From the NCBI RefSeq assembly GCF_000011365.1, contig NC_004463.1, positions 8,356,001 to 8,420,000 of the forward strand: DNA of 64,000 bases, read 5' to 3'. The notes under the pieces were generated by a model. That model was given only the letters and a program-made list of their open reading frames with translations, ran no database searches and was not told where the DNA came from. The position numbers and the translations under genes are program-made. Origin of the DNA: Bradyrhizobium diazoefficiens USDA 110 (GTDB lineage Bacteria > Pseudomonadota > Alphaproteobacteria > Rhizobiales > Xanthobacteraceae). The stretch's first letter is position 1. Every line of letters begins with the position of its first letter. Of the stretch, positions 25,577 through 33,260 are shown in pieces.

Positions 25577-27298
25577 CTATTTCAAGCTGTACACGATGAG
25601 CGCGCCATCATCGCGCGGCATGCTCTTGTAAACGCCGCCGAAGGTCGGCGCGTAGTCGTCCGACGCCATGCCGCCGAAGCCCGCGGTCACGGCGACATAT
25701 TGCTTGCCGTTAACGGCGTAGCTGACGATGCCGCCCTGGTGGCCAGTGCCGTCGGAATGGCTCCACAGCTCGGCACCCGACTCGGCGTCGTAAGCATGAA
25801 GGGTGCCGCGCGAGTCAGGCACGAAGACGAGATTGCCACCGGTCGATAGCACGCTTCCAAGCGGCGGCTCGGGGTAGCGAACCTCCCACTTCTTGACTCC
25901 GGTCACCGGGTCGCGCGCGTCGAGATGACCGTAGATCTCGCCGCCCGGAGGAGGCGCGATCTTAAAGTCGGCGCCGATGTTGAGCTGGGCTTGGGGCGCG
26001 GTCACCGGTGTGGTCTTCATGACCTCGAGCGTCATGCACCATTCTTGGCCGAGCTTGTAGTATAGACCCGTCTTCGGATTGTATGAACCCGAGTTGAAGC
26101 TGACACCGCCGGAAATATGCGGGCAGAGGGGTTCATTGACCTTGCCTGCGGAGAAGTCGCGACGGCCGATCAACTCACCTGTCTTGGGATCGATATCCTT
26201 GACGAAGTTGCTGTTCTGAGTGATCCGCCAGACATTCTTGATACCCAAATTACGGTCATAGACGAAGATGTAGCCGCTCTTATTGGGGTGCACCACGAGC
26301 TTCTGCCCGTCGCGATCGAGCATTACAAACTCACCGACCGCGCTGTCGAAGTCCCATGCGTCGTGCGGCAGCTCCTGATGATAGAACTTTAGTTTGCCGC
26401 TATCGAGATCGAGACCGATCACTGAGGTCGTATAGAGATTGTCACCTGGGCGGGCGCCTTGCGTCTTGTAATCGGAGCCCGACCAATCGTAGAGCGGCGC
26501 CGGGTTCGCGGTGCCCCACAAGATGGTGTTAGTCTCGGAATCGTAGGTGCCTGGCATCCAGCCGCCGCCGCCGCCGGTGCGCCAGGAGTCACTGCCCCAA
26601 GTCTTCATGGCTTCGTCGGTGCCCGCAACCGTCAGGAACTCCCATTTCTTCTTTCCTGTGGCGGCATCGACAGCAAAGATCGGGCCGCGGCCCGGCCATT
26701 CGCCGCCCTGCGCGCCAATGATCACCGTGCCCTTCGCATAGAGGGGCGCGCCGGTGAAACCGACCGTCAGCTTTTGGGAATCGATAAGCTTGGTGTCCCA
26801 GGCGACCTTTCCAGTCTTCATATCAAGCGCGATGAGCCGGCCATCCATCGTGCCGACGTAGACCTTGCCTTCTCCGAGCGCAGCGCCGCGATTATAGGGA
26901 GAGTGCGTCTGCCGCGCGATCAGGGCTTCGTCAAGTTCGGGGAAATAGGACCAGATCACCTCCCCTGTCGCGCCGTTCAGCGCAAACACTCGACTGTAAG
27001 AGCCCGTGTAGTAGAGCACGCCGTCGGCCGCAAGCGGCATTGACTGCAAGCCACGGGTGGACCGTCCCGGAATATGGATCCAGGCAACGCTTAAGTTACC
27101 GACATTGCTCGTATTGATCTGCGAAAGGGGACTGTAGTGATAAGACTTATAGGAACCGTGATAAGTCAGCCAGTCGTTCTGGCCGCCGGTCTCGATGCGC
27201 GCGGTATCCACAGTTTGGGCAACGGTTGACGACGCGGCAAACGTCGCACCAATCGCAACAACCACAGGCAAAGACAAATAACCCCACCGTTTCTTCAT
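25577..27298 (-). CDS. PQQ-dependent alcohol dehydrogenase with lanthanide-type Asp pair
   Basis: A 573-residue periplasmic quinoprotein with signal peptide (ends STVAQ) and beta-propeller W-motifs (DAATGKKKWEF, DAESGAELWSH). Catalytic-site landmarks are GGEWPGRG (Glu), WGTANPAP (Asn) and HDAWDFD, where the second Asp two residues after the catalytic one marks lanthanide-dependent XoxF/ExaF enzymes. The neighbouring-cysteine pair typical of methanol dehydrogenases is replaced: the region reads ARQTHSPYNRG, and no CC occurs in the protein. Substrate could be methanol, ethanol or a larger alcohol. The ATG at 27298 has GGAGG eight bases upstream. It heads the operon with cytochrome c, XoxJ-like and TIM-barrel genes. 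Confidence 0.88.
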   Translation of the reverse strand: MKKRWGYLSLPVVVAIGATFAASSTVAQTVDTARIETGGQNDWLTYHGSYKSYHYSPLSQINTSNVGNLSVAWIHIPGRSTRGLQSMPLAADGVLYYTGSYSRVFALNGATGEVIWSYFPELDEALIARQTHSPYNRGAALGEGKVYVGTMDGRLIALDMKTGKVAWDTKLIDSQKLTVGFTGAPLYAKGTVIIGAQGGEWPGRGPIFAVDAATGKKKWEFLTVAGTDEAMKTWGSDSWRTGGGGGWMPGTYDSETNTILWGTANPAPLYDWSGSDYKTQGARPGDNLYTTSVIGLDLDSGKLKFYHQELPHDAWDFDSAVGEFVMLDRDGQKLVVHPNKSGYIFVYDRNLGIKNVWRITQNSNFVKDIDPKTGELIGRRDFSAGKVNEPLCPHISGGVSFNSGSYNPKTGLYYKLGQEWCMTLEVMKTTPVTAPQAQLNIGADFKIAPPPGGEIYGHLDARDPVTGVKKWEVRYPEPPLGSVLSTGGNLVFVPDSRGTLHAYDAESGAELWSHSDGTGHQGGIVSYAVNGKQYVAVTAGFGGMASDDYAPTFGGVYKSMPRDDGALIVYSLK

Positions 27299-28230
27299 AT
27301 GCTCGTCCTCCATTTCATTTTTATGGCACTTGGTCATTGCCTTGCTGGGCGCGCTGCGCCCTGTTCATTTGTCGACCCGAATAGATACGGCGTGCCAACA
27401 ATCTCACCTCGTATCATAGGAACCCCGGCATCGAGGCTTTCGTCGAGTTCCACTGAAGGGGCTGCTTTCCGCACGGAGATGCACCCGCATCTCGTCAGTC
27501 ATTTCGTCCAAAAGTTGTTTGCTGGGCACACGATATCGCCTGCAGGCAATGCCCGCGCTTATCGCGGCATTGCGGACGACTCGATTGACGCATCGCACAA
27601 TCGGCGGCCGGCTTCCACTTTGCACATGCAGAGCGTTTGCAGCCATCGCGTCTAACTGCCTCTCAGCCTCGAATGGCCCATGCAGCGAGTTTCGGCTTGC
27701 TTGACGGCATCGTTGCCGCGGAATGTGGCGACACGGCGCCGAGTTGTATCATCCAAGGCGATTTTGTGAAGACGGCAAGCAGGTCGCGCACTAAACCGGG
27801 ATTTCGTCACCTGAGCTGACCTAAAGACTTCACGGGCATCCCACACCGAAACGGCCGGCGCGTCGCATGGAAGTCCGTTCTTCCTTGGGGTAAGGCAGAC
27901 TTCGCCTATCGACCAATCACGAGCGAGGAGAAGGCAAGCCCCCACGGCCTTACAGAACTACAGCCTATCAAGATTGTTCGCTTAACTCGCAGTGCATTCG
28001 ACAGGACCAGGGCGCATTCCGCGATGGAGCATGAGACTCTGCTTGAAGCTGCGAAGCAGCGCCTGGATGCAAGCACACGAGCCAAGCGCCAGCGTTGAAA
28101 GACAGTCGAGCATCCGTTGGCACGATTAAGGCGCGCAGGAGAGCGACACAGTTCCTTACCAAAGCGCTCCCCAAATTAGCCGGCGAAGTGGCTCTATCGG
28201 TCTGGCTTATGGCCGCCATCCCGCGCCTGA
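27299..28230. other. 932-base region without a recognisable gene
   Basis: Upstream of the PQQ dehydrogenase there is no frame with convincing composition on either strand. Short frames such as the one at 27404-27646 lack a ribosome-binding site or family resemblance. The segment next to 27299 should hold the dehydrogenase promoter. I see no tRNA, terminator or repeat here. Confidence 0.5.
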
Positions 28231-28341
28231 TCAGACCTTCTCAAACATCCATAGTGCCAGCACGCGCGTGCCGTATGTAAGCGCGACGCCTGTCAGAATC
28301 ATTGCGATTGTTGTCCAGTCGCTGTTGAAGAGCGAGGCCAT
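28231..28341 (-). CDS. Possible small single-span membrane protein, 36 aa
   Basis: ATG-started frame encoding MASLFNSDWTTIAMILTGVA then LTYGTRVLALWMFEKV and stop. One hydrophobic helix with short charged ends is typical of small membrane proteins. There is no clear ribosome-binding site and it abuts a decayed DUF892 copy on the other strand, so it may be coincidental. Confidence 0.3.
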   Translation of the reverse strand: MASLFNSDWTTIAMILTGVALTYGTRVLALWMFEKV

Positions 28342-28527
28342 CGTCGCGAATGTGCAGGCCGTCGAGCACTCCGAACAGCTCGCTGAGCGCCCGGGCCGAG
28401 GAGCTTGGTCACGATGATATCGTGTGCTTCCTCACCAAATCTGAACGAAGAGAAGGCGGCCGGCACCATGCTCAACACAGTGGCGCCGCGCAAGGGCGTC
28501 AACGCCAAGGCTTCGAGCGCGGCCTGA
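28338..28527 (+). pseudogene. Decayed 3' copy of a DUF892 (YciE/YciF-like) gene
   Basis: The translation follows the intact DUF892 protein at 37942-38457 but in broken frames: IVANVQAVEH, then RAEELGHDDIVCFLT in another frame, then NEEKAAGTMLNTVAPRKGVN with AKASSAA and stop. The second break is explained by one extra A in the run at about 28436. Only the last ~60 codons remain and there is no start. Confidence 0.75.
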
Positions 28528-28545
28528 TCGAGTTTCAAGGCGGTT

Positions 28546-29010
28546 TCAGCGGCACCGCGACAACGCGGTGCCGCTGTCTCGTTGTGCCAATCGGGCAAGG
28601 CGGACCTGCCGGCGCACGAACCAGGCGGCGACGGCCACGGTCAGCCAAGCCAGCGAAGCGCCGATGAATGCGCCTGCGACGCTCCGCTCGACGAGGAACC
28701 AGAACACTGCGGCGAAGGCGAGCATACCGAGAGCGCCCAGTGCGGCACCGGCGGCATCTAGCGCGGCGGCCTCCCGCCCTCGCCGCCTCCCTTCGAGACC
28801 AGCCTCCCGTTTGCGACGGAGTTCGTGCTTCTCTATTAAGGTCGCGCTGGCGCAGAAGATCGCCGGGAGCGCGAGAAAGAGACCTCCGATCGACGCTCCG
28901 TAACGACTGCTGATCAATCCCGTGAACGCGGTGGCGGCGCCGCCTAGGCCGAAACGCACCAAGTATTCGTACCACCACCCTTCCCGCAGCGACGAGGGCG
29001 AGACCTTCAT
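28546..29010 (-). CDS. DUF3147-type membrane protein
   Basis: A 154-residue protein with four hydrophobic segments (YLVRFGLGGAATAFTGLIS, GGLFLALPAIFCASATLI, ALGALGMLAFAAVFWFLV, AFIGASLAWLTVAVAAWF) like DUF3147 proteins, which have no assigned function. An arginine-rich stretch separates helices two and three. It is the third gene of a minus-strand cluster with a cupin and a second DUF3147-like gene, whose frame runs into it. The ATG at 29010 would overlap that gene's stop as ATGA if one base were restored in a run of Cs at 29028-29033. Confidence 0.65.
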   Translation of the reverse strand: MKVSPSSLREGWWYEYLVRFGLGGAATAFTGLISSRYGASIGGLFLALPAIFCASATLIEKHELRRKREAGLEGRRRGREAAALDAAGAALGALGMLAFAAVFWFLVERSVAGAFIGASLAWLTVAVAAWFVRRQVRLARLAQRDSGTALSRCR

Positions 29011-29011
29011 C

Positions 29012-29365
29012 GGAAGCCTCGCGCGTACCCCCCGCGAGCGCCCATAGACCGAAGGCTGCGCCTAACCAGACGACGATAGAGACGATCGTCGCCGGCAACG
29101 CCCGCATCCGGGCGCGCATGAGGAGCTGGCAGACCAGGATGCTGTAGACCACCAGCGCGACCGCGCCGGCCATCATGGAAAGGCTTTGGGCCCCGGCGTA
29201 GACGGCGCCATGTTCATAAATCGCGATGCCCAGTGTCGCGAGCGCAACCGAAGGTGCCGCCCCGAAGAGGCCGGCGAAGCTCTTCGGCTTCAGCACGTCG
29301 CCCAACATCGAGAACGCCGAAACGACTGCGCCTCCGATCAGGAAACGGATGAGGTACTCGGTCAT
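29012..29365 (-). CDS. DUF3147-like membrane protein, probable 3' frameshift
   Basis: The first ~110 codons encode MTEYLIRFLIGGAVVSAFSM and three more hydrophobic segments, similar in layout to the next gene. After LWALAGG the frame runs on, open to 28535, inside the next gene with arginine-rich nonsense. Adding one base to the C6 run at 29028-29033 makes it end AGGYARGFR-stop with the stop overlapping the next ATG, the normal tandem arrangement. Either a single-base deletion or a sequence error is likely. The start overlaps the cupin stop (ATGA). Coordinates given cover the credible part. Confidence 0.55.
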
Positions 29366-29967
29366 TTCGGCCTCTTCCAAAGCTTCTTGAGCGGCCCCGC
29401 GCCGCCATAGGCCGGGTCCTTGCGCGGCACCGGTACCTTCGGAATGGTCTTCAGCGCGCGCGGACGGTCCTCGACAGTCGTGCACTCGTCGTAGGTGCCT
29501 GCCGACGGATAGGCGCCGACGACGAGAGAGTCCTTGTCCGCCGCCAGGCATTGATGGCCGGTCCCAGCGGGCAGGACTACGACGTCGCCGGCCTTCAGCG
29601 TGAAGGTCCGCCCCTTGTTGCCGCCGAAGCGGACGCGCCCCTTGCCGCGCGCTATCCCGAGGACCTCGTGGATTCTCGAATGGTAGTGAACATAGTCGTA
29701 GATGCCGTCGCGCCAGCTATCCCCCCATCCGTTGCCTTCGAACAGGTCTTCGAGCACCGCCGCAGGATCGTGCTGCTCGTCGAGTCTGACGGCGCTTCGG
29801 TACAGCATCAGGGGCCAGCGCGGGTGATTGGGCACAAGGCCGTCATCCCTAAAGCGGACCACGTGTGGCTTCCGCGGACGAGGCAGTTCGGAAGCCCGAC
29901 GCTTGCCCGGGCGACGAAGACCGGTGGCGCGTTCGGCGTATTCCTTAAGGTCCTCAAGTAGCGGCAT
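29362..29967 (-). CDS. Cupin-fold protein
   Basis: A 201-residue protein. After a basic N-terminal segment it shows a cupin barrel: YDYVHYHSRIHEVLGIARGK carries motif 1 (H-x-H-x3-E in variant form), and AGDVVVLPAGTGHQCLAA carries motif 2 with its histidine. The C-terminal ~45 residues are proline- and lysine-rich. Function cannot be read. The ATG has a very good AAGGAG ribosome site. It overlaps the DUF3147-like gene (ATGA), so the three genes form a cluster. Confidence 0.78.
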   Translation of the reverse strand: MPLLEDLKEYAERATGLRRPGKRRASELPRPRKPHVVRFRDDGLVPNHPRWPLMLYRSAVRLDEQHDPAAVLEDLFEGNGWGDSWRDGIYDYVHYHSRIHEVLGIARGKGRVRFGGNKGRTFTLKAGDVVVLPAGTGHQCLAADKDSLVVGAYPSAGTYDECTTVEDRPRALKTIPKVPVPRKDPAYGGAGPLKKLWKRPK

Positions 29968-30127
29968 TATCTGTCTCCTTGACGGGATAGCCCGTCCATA
30001 GGCGAAGCATTCGTTCGAGCGCCGCACCAAGGGCGAAGCCGGCGACGACGTCGCTCGCCCAGTGCGCCAGCACGACGATGCGCGTCAGACAGAGGCCCAC
30101 CGCCAGCGCGAGGATCGCCCGGCGGGG
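29954..30127 (-). pseudogene. 3' remnant of a PAP2-family phosphatase
   Basis: The frame reads LTRIVVLAHWASDVVAGFAL then GAALERMLRLWTGYP and stops inside the cupin start. This is the third PAP2 signature motif (S/T-R-x5-H-x3-D) and the last helix. A TGA lies immediately upstream at the point where similarity begins, so the first ~80 percent of the gene is missing. The gene once preceded the cupin, with their ends overlapping. Confidence 0.7.
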
Positions 30128-30217
30128 TCACACCCCGGCCCCCGAGCTGGGGCTTTCGGTTGTCGGGTGTCGAGAGGAGGCTAGTGTTGAGGTAGCGTGT
30201 AACGGCCCGGTCCTTAG

Positions 30218-30385
30218 CTATCGGTCGGCTCTGCTCCGAGAGTCCTTGGACCCGAGAAGCTTCAGCGCCGTATCGATCTTGGCGAGGAGCGCCTGGATTT
30301 CGGCGCGCTCGTTCGCGCCGGGTCCGGCTTCAAGCCGCGCCAGCAATTGCTCTTTCTGTCCCAGCAGCTTCGCAAGAGCGGACAT
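30218..30385 (-). CDS. Small helical protein, 55 aa
   Basis: An ATG-started frame encodes MSALAKLLGQKEQLLARLEA, then NERAEIQALLAKIDTALKLL and a short charged tail. The heptad-like spacing of leucines predicts two short helices or a coiled coil. Tidy composition on an otherwise empty stretch makes it a likely real gene; no family is recognised. Confidence 0.6.
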   Translation of the reverse strand: MSALAKLLGQKEQLLARLEAGPGANERAEIQALLAKIDTALKLLGSKDSRSRADR

Positions 30386-30411
30386 CCGATCACCGCAATG
30401 TCGACCGTATC

Positions 30412-30440
30412 GAAAGGGCCGCTCGGAGAGCGGCCCTTTC
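30412..30440 (-). terminator. Rho-independent terminator after the 31-aa peptide gene
   Basis: AAAGGGCCGCTC and GAGCGGCCCTTT form a 12-13 base perfect stem with a GGA loop. It lies 12 bases beyond the stop of the small minus-strand gene at 30452-30547. The stem ends in a U-rich arm in both directions. Confidence 0.75.
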
Positions 30441-30451
30441 TTGGTAACCGG

Positions 30452-30547
30452 CTACGGGTTGCCGAAGCTGAAGCCGCTGAGCGGGGCGGCGCTCGCAGCC
30501 GATCCCAAAAGGGAGGCGGCGAGCATTCCCAGTGCAATGATCTTCAT
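30452..30547 (-). CDS. Tiny secreted peptide, 31 aa
   Basis: AAGGAAGGAG sits seven bases before an ATG that opens MKIIALGMLAASLLGSAASA followed by APLSGFSFGNP and a stop. Nearly all of it is a signal peptide, leaving about 11 residues after cleavage. A strong ribosome site, a canonical signal peptide and its own terminator argue that it is real despite its size. It lies 24 bases after the DUF1236 gene and may be co-transcribed with it. Confidence 0.65.
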   Translation of the reverse strand: MKIIALGMLAASLLGSAASAAPLSGFSFGNP

Positions 30548-30571
30548 GAATGTTCTCCTTCCTTGGCGAAA

Positions 30572-31660
30572 TCAGTCGATCTCTTCGATGATGCGACGTT
30601 CCTGCGGTTCGACGATGTAGGTTCGGCTATCCCGGTGAATGTATCGGTACTCCCGCAGGCTCGGCGCCTCGCGATAGACCTCGTCGGGGAAGGCATCGAT
30701 TTCCACGCCGTCCGGTAGGCGCTCGCCCCGGCGGATCTCAGTTCGCACTGTGCTGCCGGTCGTTTGCCGCTCGCGCTCGACGGGACGCGCCTTGACGTGC
30801 TTGCGGATCACCTCGCGATCACGATCGCTGAACGTGGTCTTCCGCTGCTCGGTGCGCGCCGGAGCGGCCGCCGTGGACCGGCCCGAGTACGGCAGGACCG
30901 CGACGATCTTGTAGCTGGAGGGCTCCACGATCACGACTTCGTCCTTCACCAGGACGAAGTTGTAGCCCCGGTACTGGGGCACGATCTCGACGACCTCCGC
31001 CGGCAGCGGCTGCAGACGGACATCCCGCGGCACGGCAGTGCCCACGGACAACGAGAAATTCACGTTGTTGAGGGGCTGCACGTTGAGGTGCGAAATCGAC
31101 GTGCTGATCCGTGTCCGCTGCTGATCATTGATGTTCACCGAGGCATTCACGTTCGTGTTCGACGAACGATCGGCCGTATTCTGCTGGGTGCTCGGCTGCT
31201 GGGCCGTGTTCGTCGAGTTACTACCCGTCGGAGACTGCGCCTGACTGGCGCCCGAAGCTGGCGGGTTCGCGCTCTGCGCCCGGTTGTCCGTAGGCGGGTT
31301 GGTCTGCGTCTGGTCCGAAGGCGCATTGGTCTGGTTGGAGGGCTGGCTGGTCTGCGCCTGATTGGTCGAGTTGTTCGAGGTGGGCGCCTGCGTGGTGTTG
31401 GTGCCCGTACCGGAATTGGTCGTTTGGCCTGCAGCGCTCTGGCCGGTCGATGACGGAGACTGCGTCTGGGCCGAATTGGTCGAAGGATTGGTCTGCGCGG
31501 ATCCCGAAGGTGTTGAAGAGGACGGCGTCGTCGAGGTGGAATCCGGCTGACGCTGCGTAGTTGACGGATTGGAGTTCGACGTGCTCGGAGAAGATTGCGC
31601 AAGAGCCGAAGTCGCGATCGCGACAGCAGCCGTCGTAGCCAAGAATAAACGCTTGTCCAT
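30572..31660 (-). CDS. Exported DUF1236 protein with long low-complexity S/T/N/Q region
   Basis: A 362-residue protein. A signal peptide (MDKRLFLATTAAVAIATSALA) is followed by about 150 residues made mostly of Ser, Thr, Asn, Gln and Pro, then two DUF1236 units: one around NVNFSLSVGTAVPRDVRLQP with VEIVPQYRGYNFVLV, another around EVYREAPSLREYRYI with IVEPQERRIIEEID. DUF1236 proteins are exported or envelope proteins of rhizobia with no assigned role. An EcfG-type promoter element lies 29 bases before the start, suggesting induction by general stress. Confidence 0.8.
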   Translation of the reverse strand: MDKRLFLATTAAVAIATSALAQSSPSTSNSNPSTTQRQPDSTSTTPSSSTPSGSAQTNPSTNSAQTQSPSSTGQSAAGQTTNSGTGTNTTQAPTSNNSTNQAQTSQPSNQTNAPSDQTQTNPPTDNRAQSANPPASGASQAQSPTGSNSTNTAQQPSTQQNTADRSSNTNVNASVNINDQQRTRISTSISHLNVQPLNNVNFSLSVGTAVPRDVRLQPLPAEVVEIVPQYRGYNFVLVKDEVVIVEPSSYKIVAVLPYSGRSTAAAPARTEQRKTTFSDRDREVIRKHVKARPVERERQTTGSTVRTEIRRGERLPDGVEIDAFPDEVYREAPSLREYRYIHRDSRTYIVEPQERRIIEEID

Positions 31661-31688
31661 CTGAACCTCCTAAATGCGGATGTCGATC

Positions 31689-31713
31689 AACCTCCGATGC
31701 GGCACGCGGTTCC
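31689..31713 (-). promoter_or_regulatory. EcfG-type stress promoter of the DUF1236 gene
   Basis: On the minus strand GGAAC, 17 bases, GTT. The -10 edge lies 29 bases before the ATG at 31660. The base before GTT is G rather than the preferred C. Confidence 0.6.
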
Positions 31714-31825
31714 TTTTCGGGAAAACCCGGCAGCTCTCGTGGCGGCGGGAGGTGAATTTCTTCCGGTAGACCCAAGATCGCGGTTGTGCCGAAATGGCGC
31801 TGGGGCGCTGCAGCCGCGAACAAAC

Positions 31826-31850
31826 GGAACTTCAGTCAAACCACGCCGTT
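31826..31850 (+). promoter_or_regulatory. EcfG-type stress promoter (GGAAC-N16-CGTT)
   Basis: GGAAC at 31826-31830 and CGTT at 31847-31850 match the EcfG consensus exactly, 39 bases before the ATG at 31890. It is back-to-back with the element of the divergent DUF1236 gene. Confidence 0.7.
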
Positions 31851-31889
31851 GGCAGTGACTACTTACGAATCATTTGAGGAGGACACACC

Positions 31890-32117
31890 ATGAAGAAGCT
31901 GATTGTGTGCGGCGCGCTTGCCGCTTTCGCCCTCGGCACGCAGGCCGCCAGCGCCGCCGAGTTCTACATCGTGCGCGACGCGACCACAAAGAAGTGCACT
32001 GTCGTCGACACCAAGCCGACCACTACGACCACGACGGTGGTGGGCAACGGCGTCTACAAGACCAAGGTCGAGGCCGAATCCGCGGTGAAGACCACCAAGG
32101 TGTGCACCGAACAGTAA
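31890..32117 (+). CDS. Small exported protein, 75 aa
   Basis: A strong start (GAGGAGGACACACC then ATG) opens a signal peptide ending ASAA. The mature part, about 50 residues, reads EFYIVRDATTKKCTVVDTKP then a run of threonines, GNGVYKTKVEAESAVKTTKV and a final CTEQ; two cysteines could form a disulfide. No function is known to me. A consensus EcfG promoter precedes it, so it is probably a stress-induced periplasmic protein. Confidence 0.8.
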   Translation: MKKLIVCGALAAFALGTQAASAAEFYIVRDATTKKCTVVDTKPTTTTTTVVGNGVYKTKVEAESAVKTTKVCTEQ

Positions 32118-32171
32118 ATATCGCGGGCTTCAGGCGGCCACTCGGAAGCGTTCGGACAGCAATTGGAGGAA

Positions 32172-32252
32172 ATGCCCGTACTCATTTTGTGGGCCGTTCC
32201 TGCCGTCCTCGTTATTGGCGGCCTCGGCTATTTCTTAATTCACATGCACTGA
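32172..32252 (+). CDS. 26-aa single-span membrane peptide
   Basis: GGAGG lies just before the ATG (spacing is short) of MPVLILWAVPAVLVIGGLGY then FLIHMH and stop. It is a single hydrophobic helix and is followed six bases later by a perfect terminator. It is likely co-transcribed with the preceding stress gene, 54 bases away. Confidence 0.55.
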   Translation: MPVLILWAVPAVLVIGGLGYFLIHMH

Positions 32253-32257
32253 ACGAC

Positions 32258-32289
32258 GACCCGCCCGATGATCCGGGCGGGTCTTTTTT
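32258..32289 (+). terminator. Rho-independent terminator
   Basis: GACCCGCCCG and CGGGCGGGTC form a ten-base stem with a six-base loop, followed by six Ts. It ends the plus-strand unit of the 75-aa and 26-aa genes. Confidence 0.9.
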
Positions 32290-32319
32290 CCCGACAACCG
32301 TCGGTGGCTCACGGCGGAC

Positions 32320-32344
32320 AAAAAAGGGCCCCGTGATGGGGCCC
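32320..32344 (-). terminator. Rho-independent terminator of the PRC-barrel gene
   Basis: On the minus strand GGGCCCC, five bases, GGGGCCC, then six Ts. It lies 23 bases past the stop at 32368. Two back-to-back terminators thus separate convergent units. Confidence 0.88.
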
Positions 32345-32367
32345 TCATCTCCGAACTCTCGTCCCAT

Positions 32368-32877
32368 TTAGTTGTAATCTGAGTATTTGAACTGCGGGAG
32401 CGCCTTCAATTGCTCCTTGTTGCCACTCATGACGGCGTGGTCAGGGACCCAATCGTTCGTGCTGCGGTTCGTGGTGGTTGTCGCTGCGGCGCCGGTGGTG
32501 GTGTCGCGCGACGTGGTCGAGGTGCTGCTCGAACTGGTCCGGACCGGCTCTTCGACGAACTTCAGCTTGTCCATCGAGACGGCGATGTCGTGCTCACCCA
32601 TCCCCAAAAAACCGCCGATGCCGATCACCACCGCGTTGATCTTACCGCTCTTGTCGACGAGCAGCTCGTTGATGTCGCCGAGCTTCTCGTTGGCCTCGTT
32701 GTAGACGTTCAGGCCCATGAGCTTCGAGGCGCGCCAATTTCCCTTGAGCGCGATCTTCGCATCGGCCGAGTGGGTGGCCGCCGGCGCGGCGCGATCGGCC
32801 GGCTGAGTGGTTTGCGCGTACGCAGCGCCGCCGATCACAGCAGTGCCAAGCAGAGCGACGGCAAGAAAGCTTTTCAT
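32368..32877 (-). CDS. Exported PRC-barrel protein
   Basis: A 169-residue protein with a signal peptide (ends GAAYAQ) and a PRC-barrel of about 80 residues: WRASKLMGLNVYNEANEKLG, DINELLVDKSGKINAVVIGI and GMGEHDIAVSMDKLKF. A serine/threonine-rich linker and TNDWVPDHAVMS end the chain. PRC-barrels bind RNA or protein partners in other systems; exported versions are common in rhizobia with no known role. A consensus EcfG element lies 49 bases upstream. Confidence 0.85.
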   Translation of the reverse strand: MKSFLAVALLGTAVIGGAAYAQTTQPADRAAPAATHSADAKIALKGNWRASKLMGLNVYNEANEKLGDINELLVDKSGKINAVVIGIGGFLGMGEHDIAVSMDKLKFVEEPVRTSSSSTSTTSRDTTTGAAATTTTNRSTNDWVPDHAVMSGNKEQLKALPQFKYSDYN

Positions 32878-32925
32878 CGATTATCTCCTCCAACGTGAGC
32901 CAACATCCGTACAGATGCCGGCGCC

Positions 32926-32950
32926 AACGCCCGGGGCTGCCACTTGTTCC
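32926..32950 (-). promoter_or_regulatory. EcfG-type stress promoter of the PRC-barrel gene
   Basis: On the minus strand GGAAC (32950-32946), 16 bases, CGTT (32929-32926): exact consensus, 49 bases before the ATG at 32877. Confidence 0.7.
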
Positions 32951-33017
32951 TGAATTGACTCTTGTTCAGAACGGTGCTCTCGTGAAGGATTCGATCCGCG
33001 CTGCGGACGCCGGTGCG

Positions 33018-33242
33018 CTACCGACGTTCGGTGGTAACAAGCCGGACGGGAATGCGCTTACCGTCGGAGCGGAGGCAGGCTTCCGAGAAATGCGGCCAAA
33101 CCTGCTTCGAACAGACTTCCGCTTCCTTCGTGGAATCGCTTGCCGGCTGGACCTGCGGCTGCGGAGGAGGCGCCTCATCCGCAAGAGCCGCCGTCGTTGC
33201 GAGCAGAACGAAAGCTGCCGTTGCGTAAATAATGGTTTTCAT
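33018..33242 (-). CDS. Small exported protein, 74 aa, two cysteines
   Basis: A signal peptide (MKTIIYATAAFVLLATTAALA) precedes a proline/glutamine linker and EAEVCSKQVWPHFSEACLRS then DGKRIPVRLVTTERR. The C-x11-C spacing suggests one disulfide. No family name is known to me. A consensus EcfG element is 21 bases upstream, inside the 3' end of the glycosyltransferase gene, giving it a promoter separate from that gene. Confidence 0.75.
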   Translation of the reverse strand: MKTIIYATAAFVLLATTAALADEAPPPQPQVQPASDSTKEAEVCSKQVWPHFSEACLRSDGKRIPVRLVTTERR

Positions 33243-33260
33243 GTGTCCTCGATCGCCAAC

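Noticed and set aside
27404..27646. 80-codon minus-strand frame upstream of the PQQ dehydrogenase
   Set aside because: No ribosome site and no family resemblance; the composition is Arg-rich like other chance frames.
28535..29011. In-frame continuation of the first DUF3147-like gene
   Set aside because: Residues after about codon 118 are an Arg-rich shadow of the next gene; the continuation is explained by a one-base frameshift.
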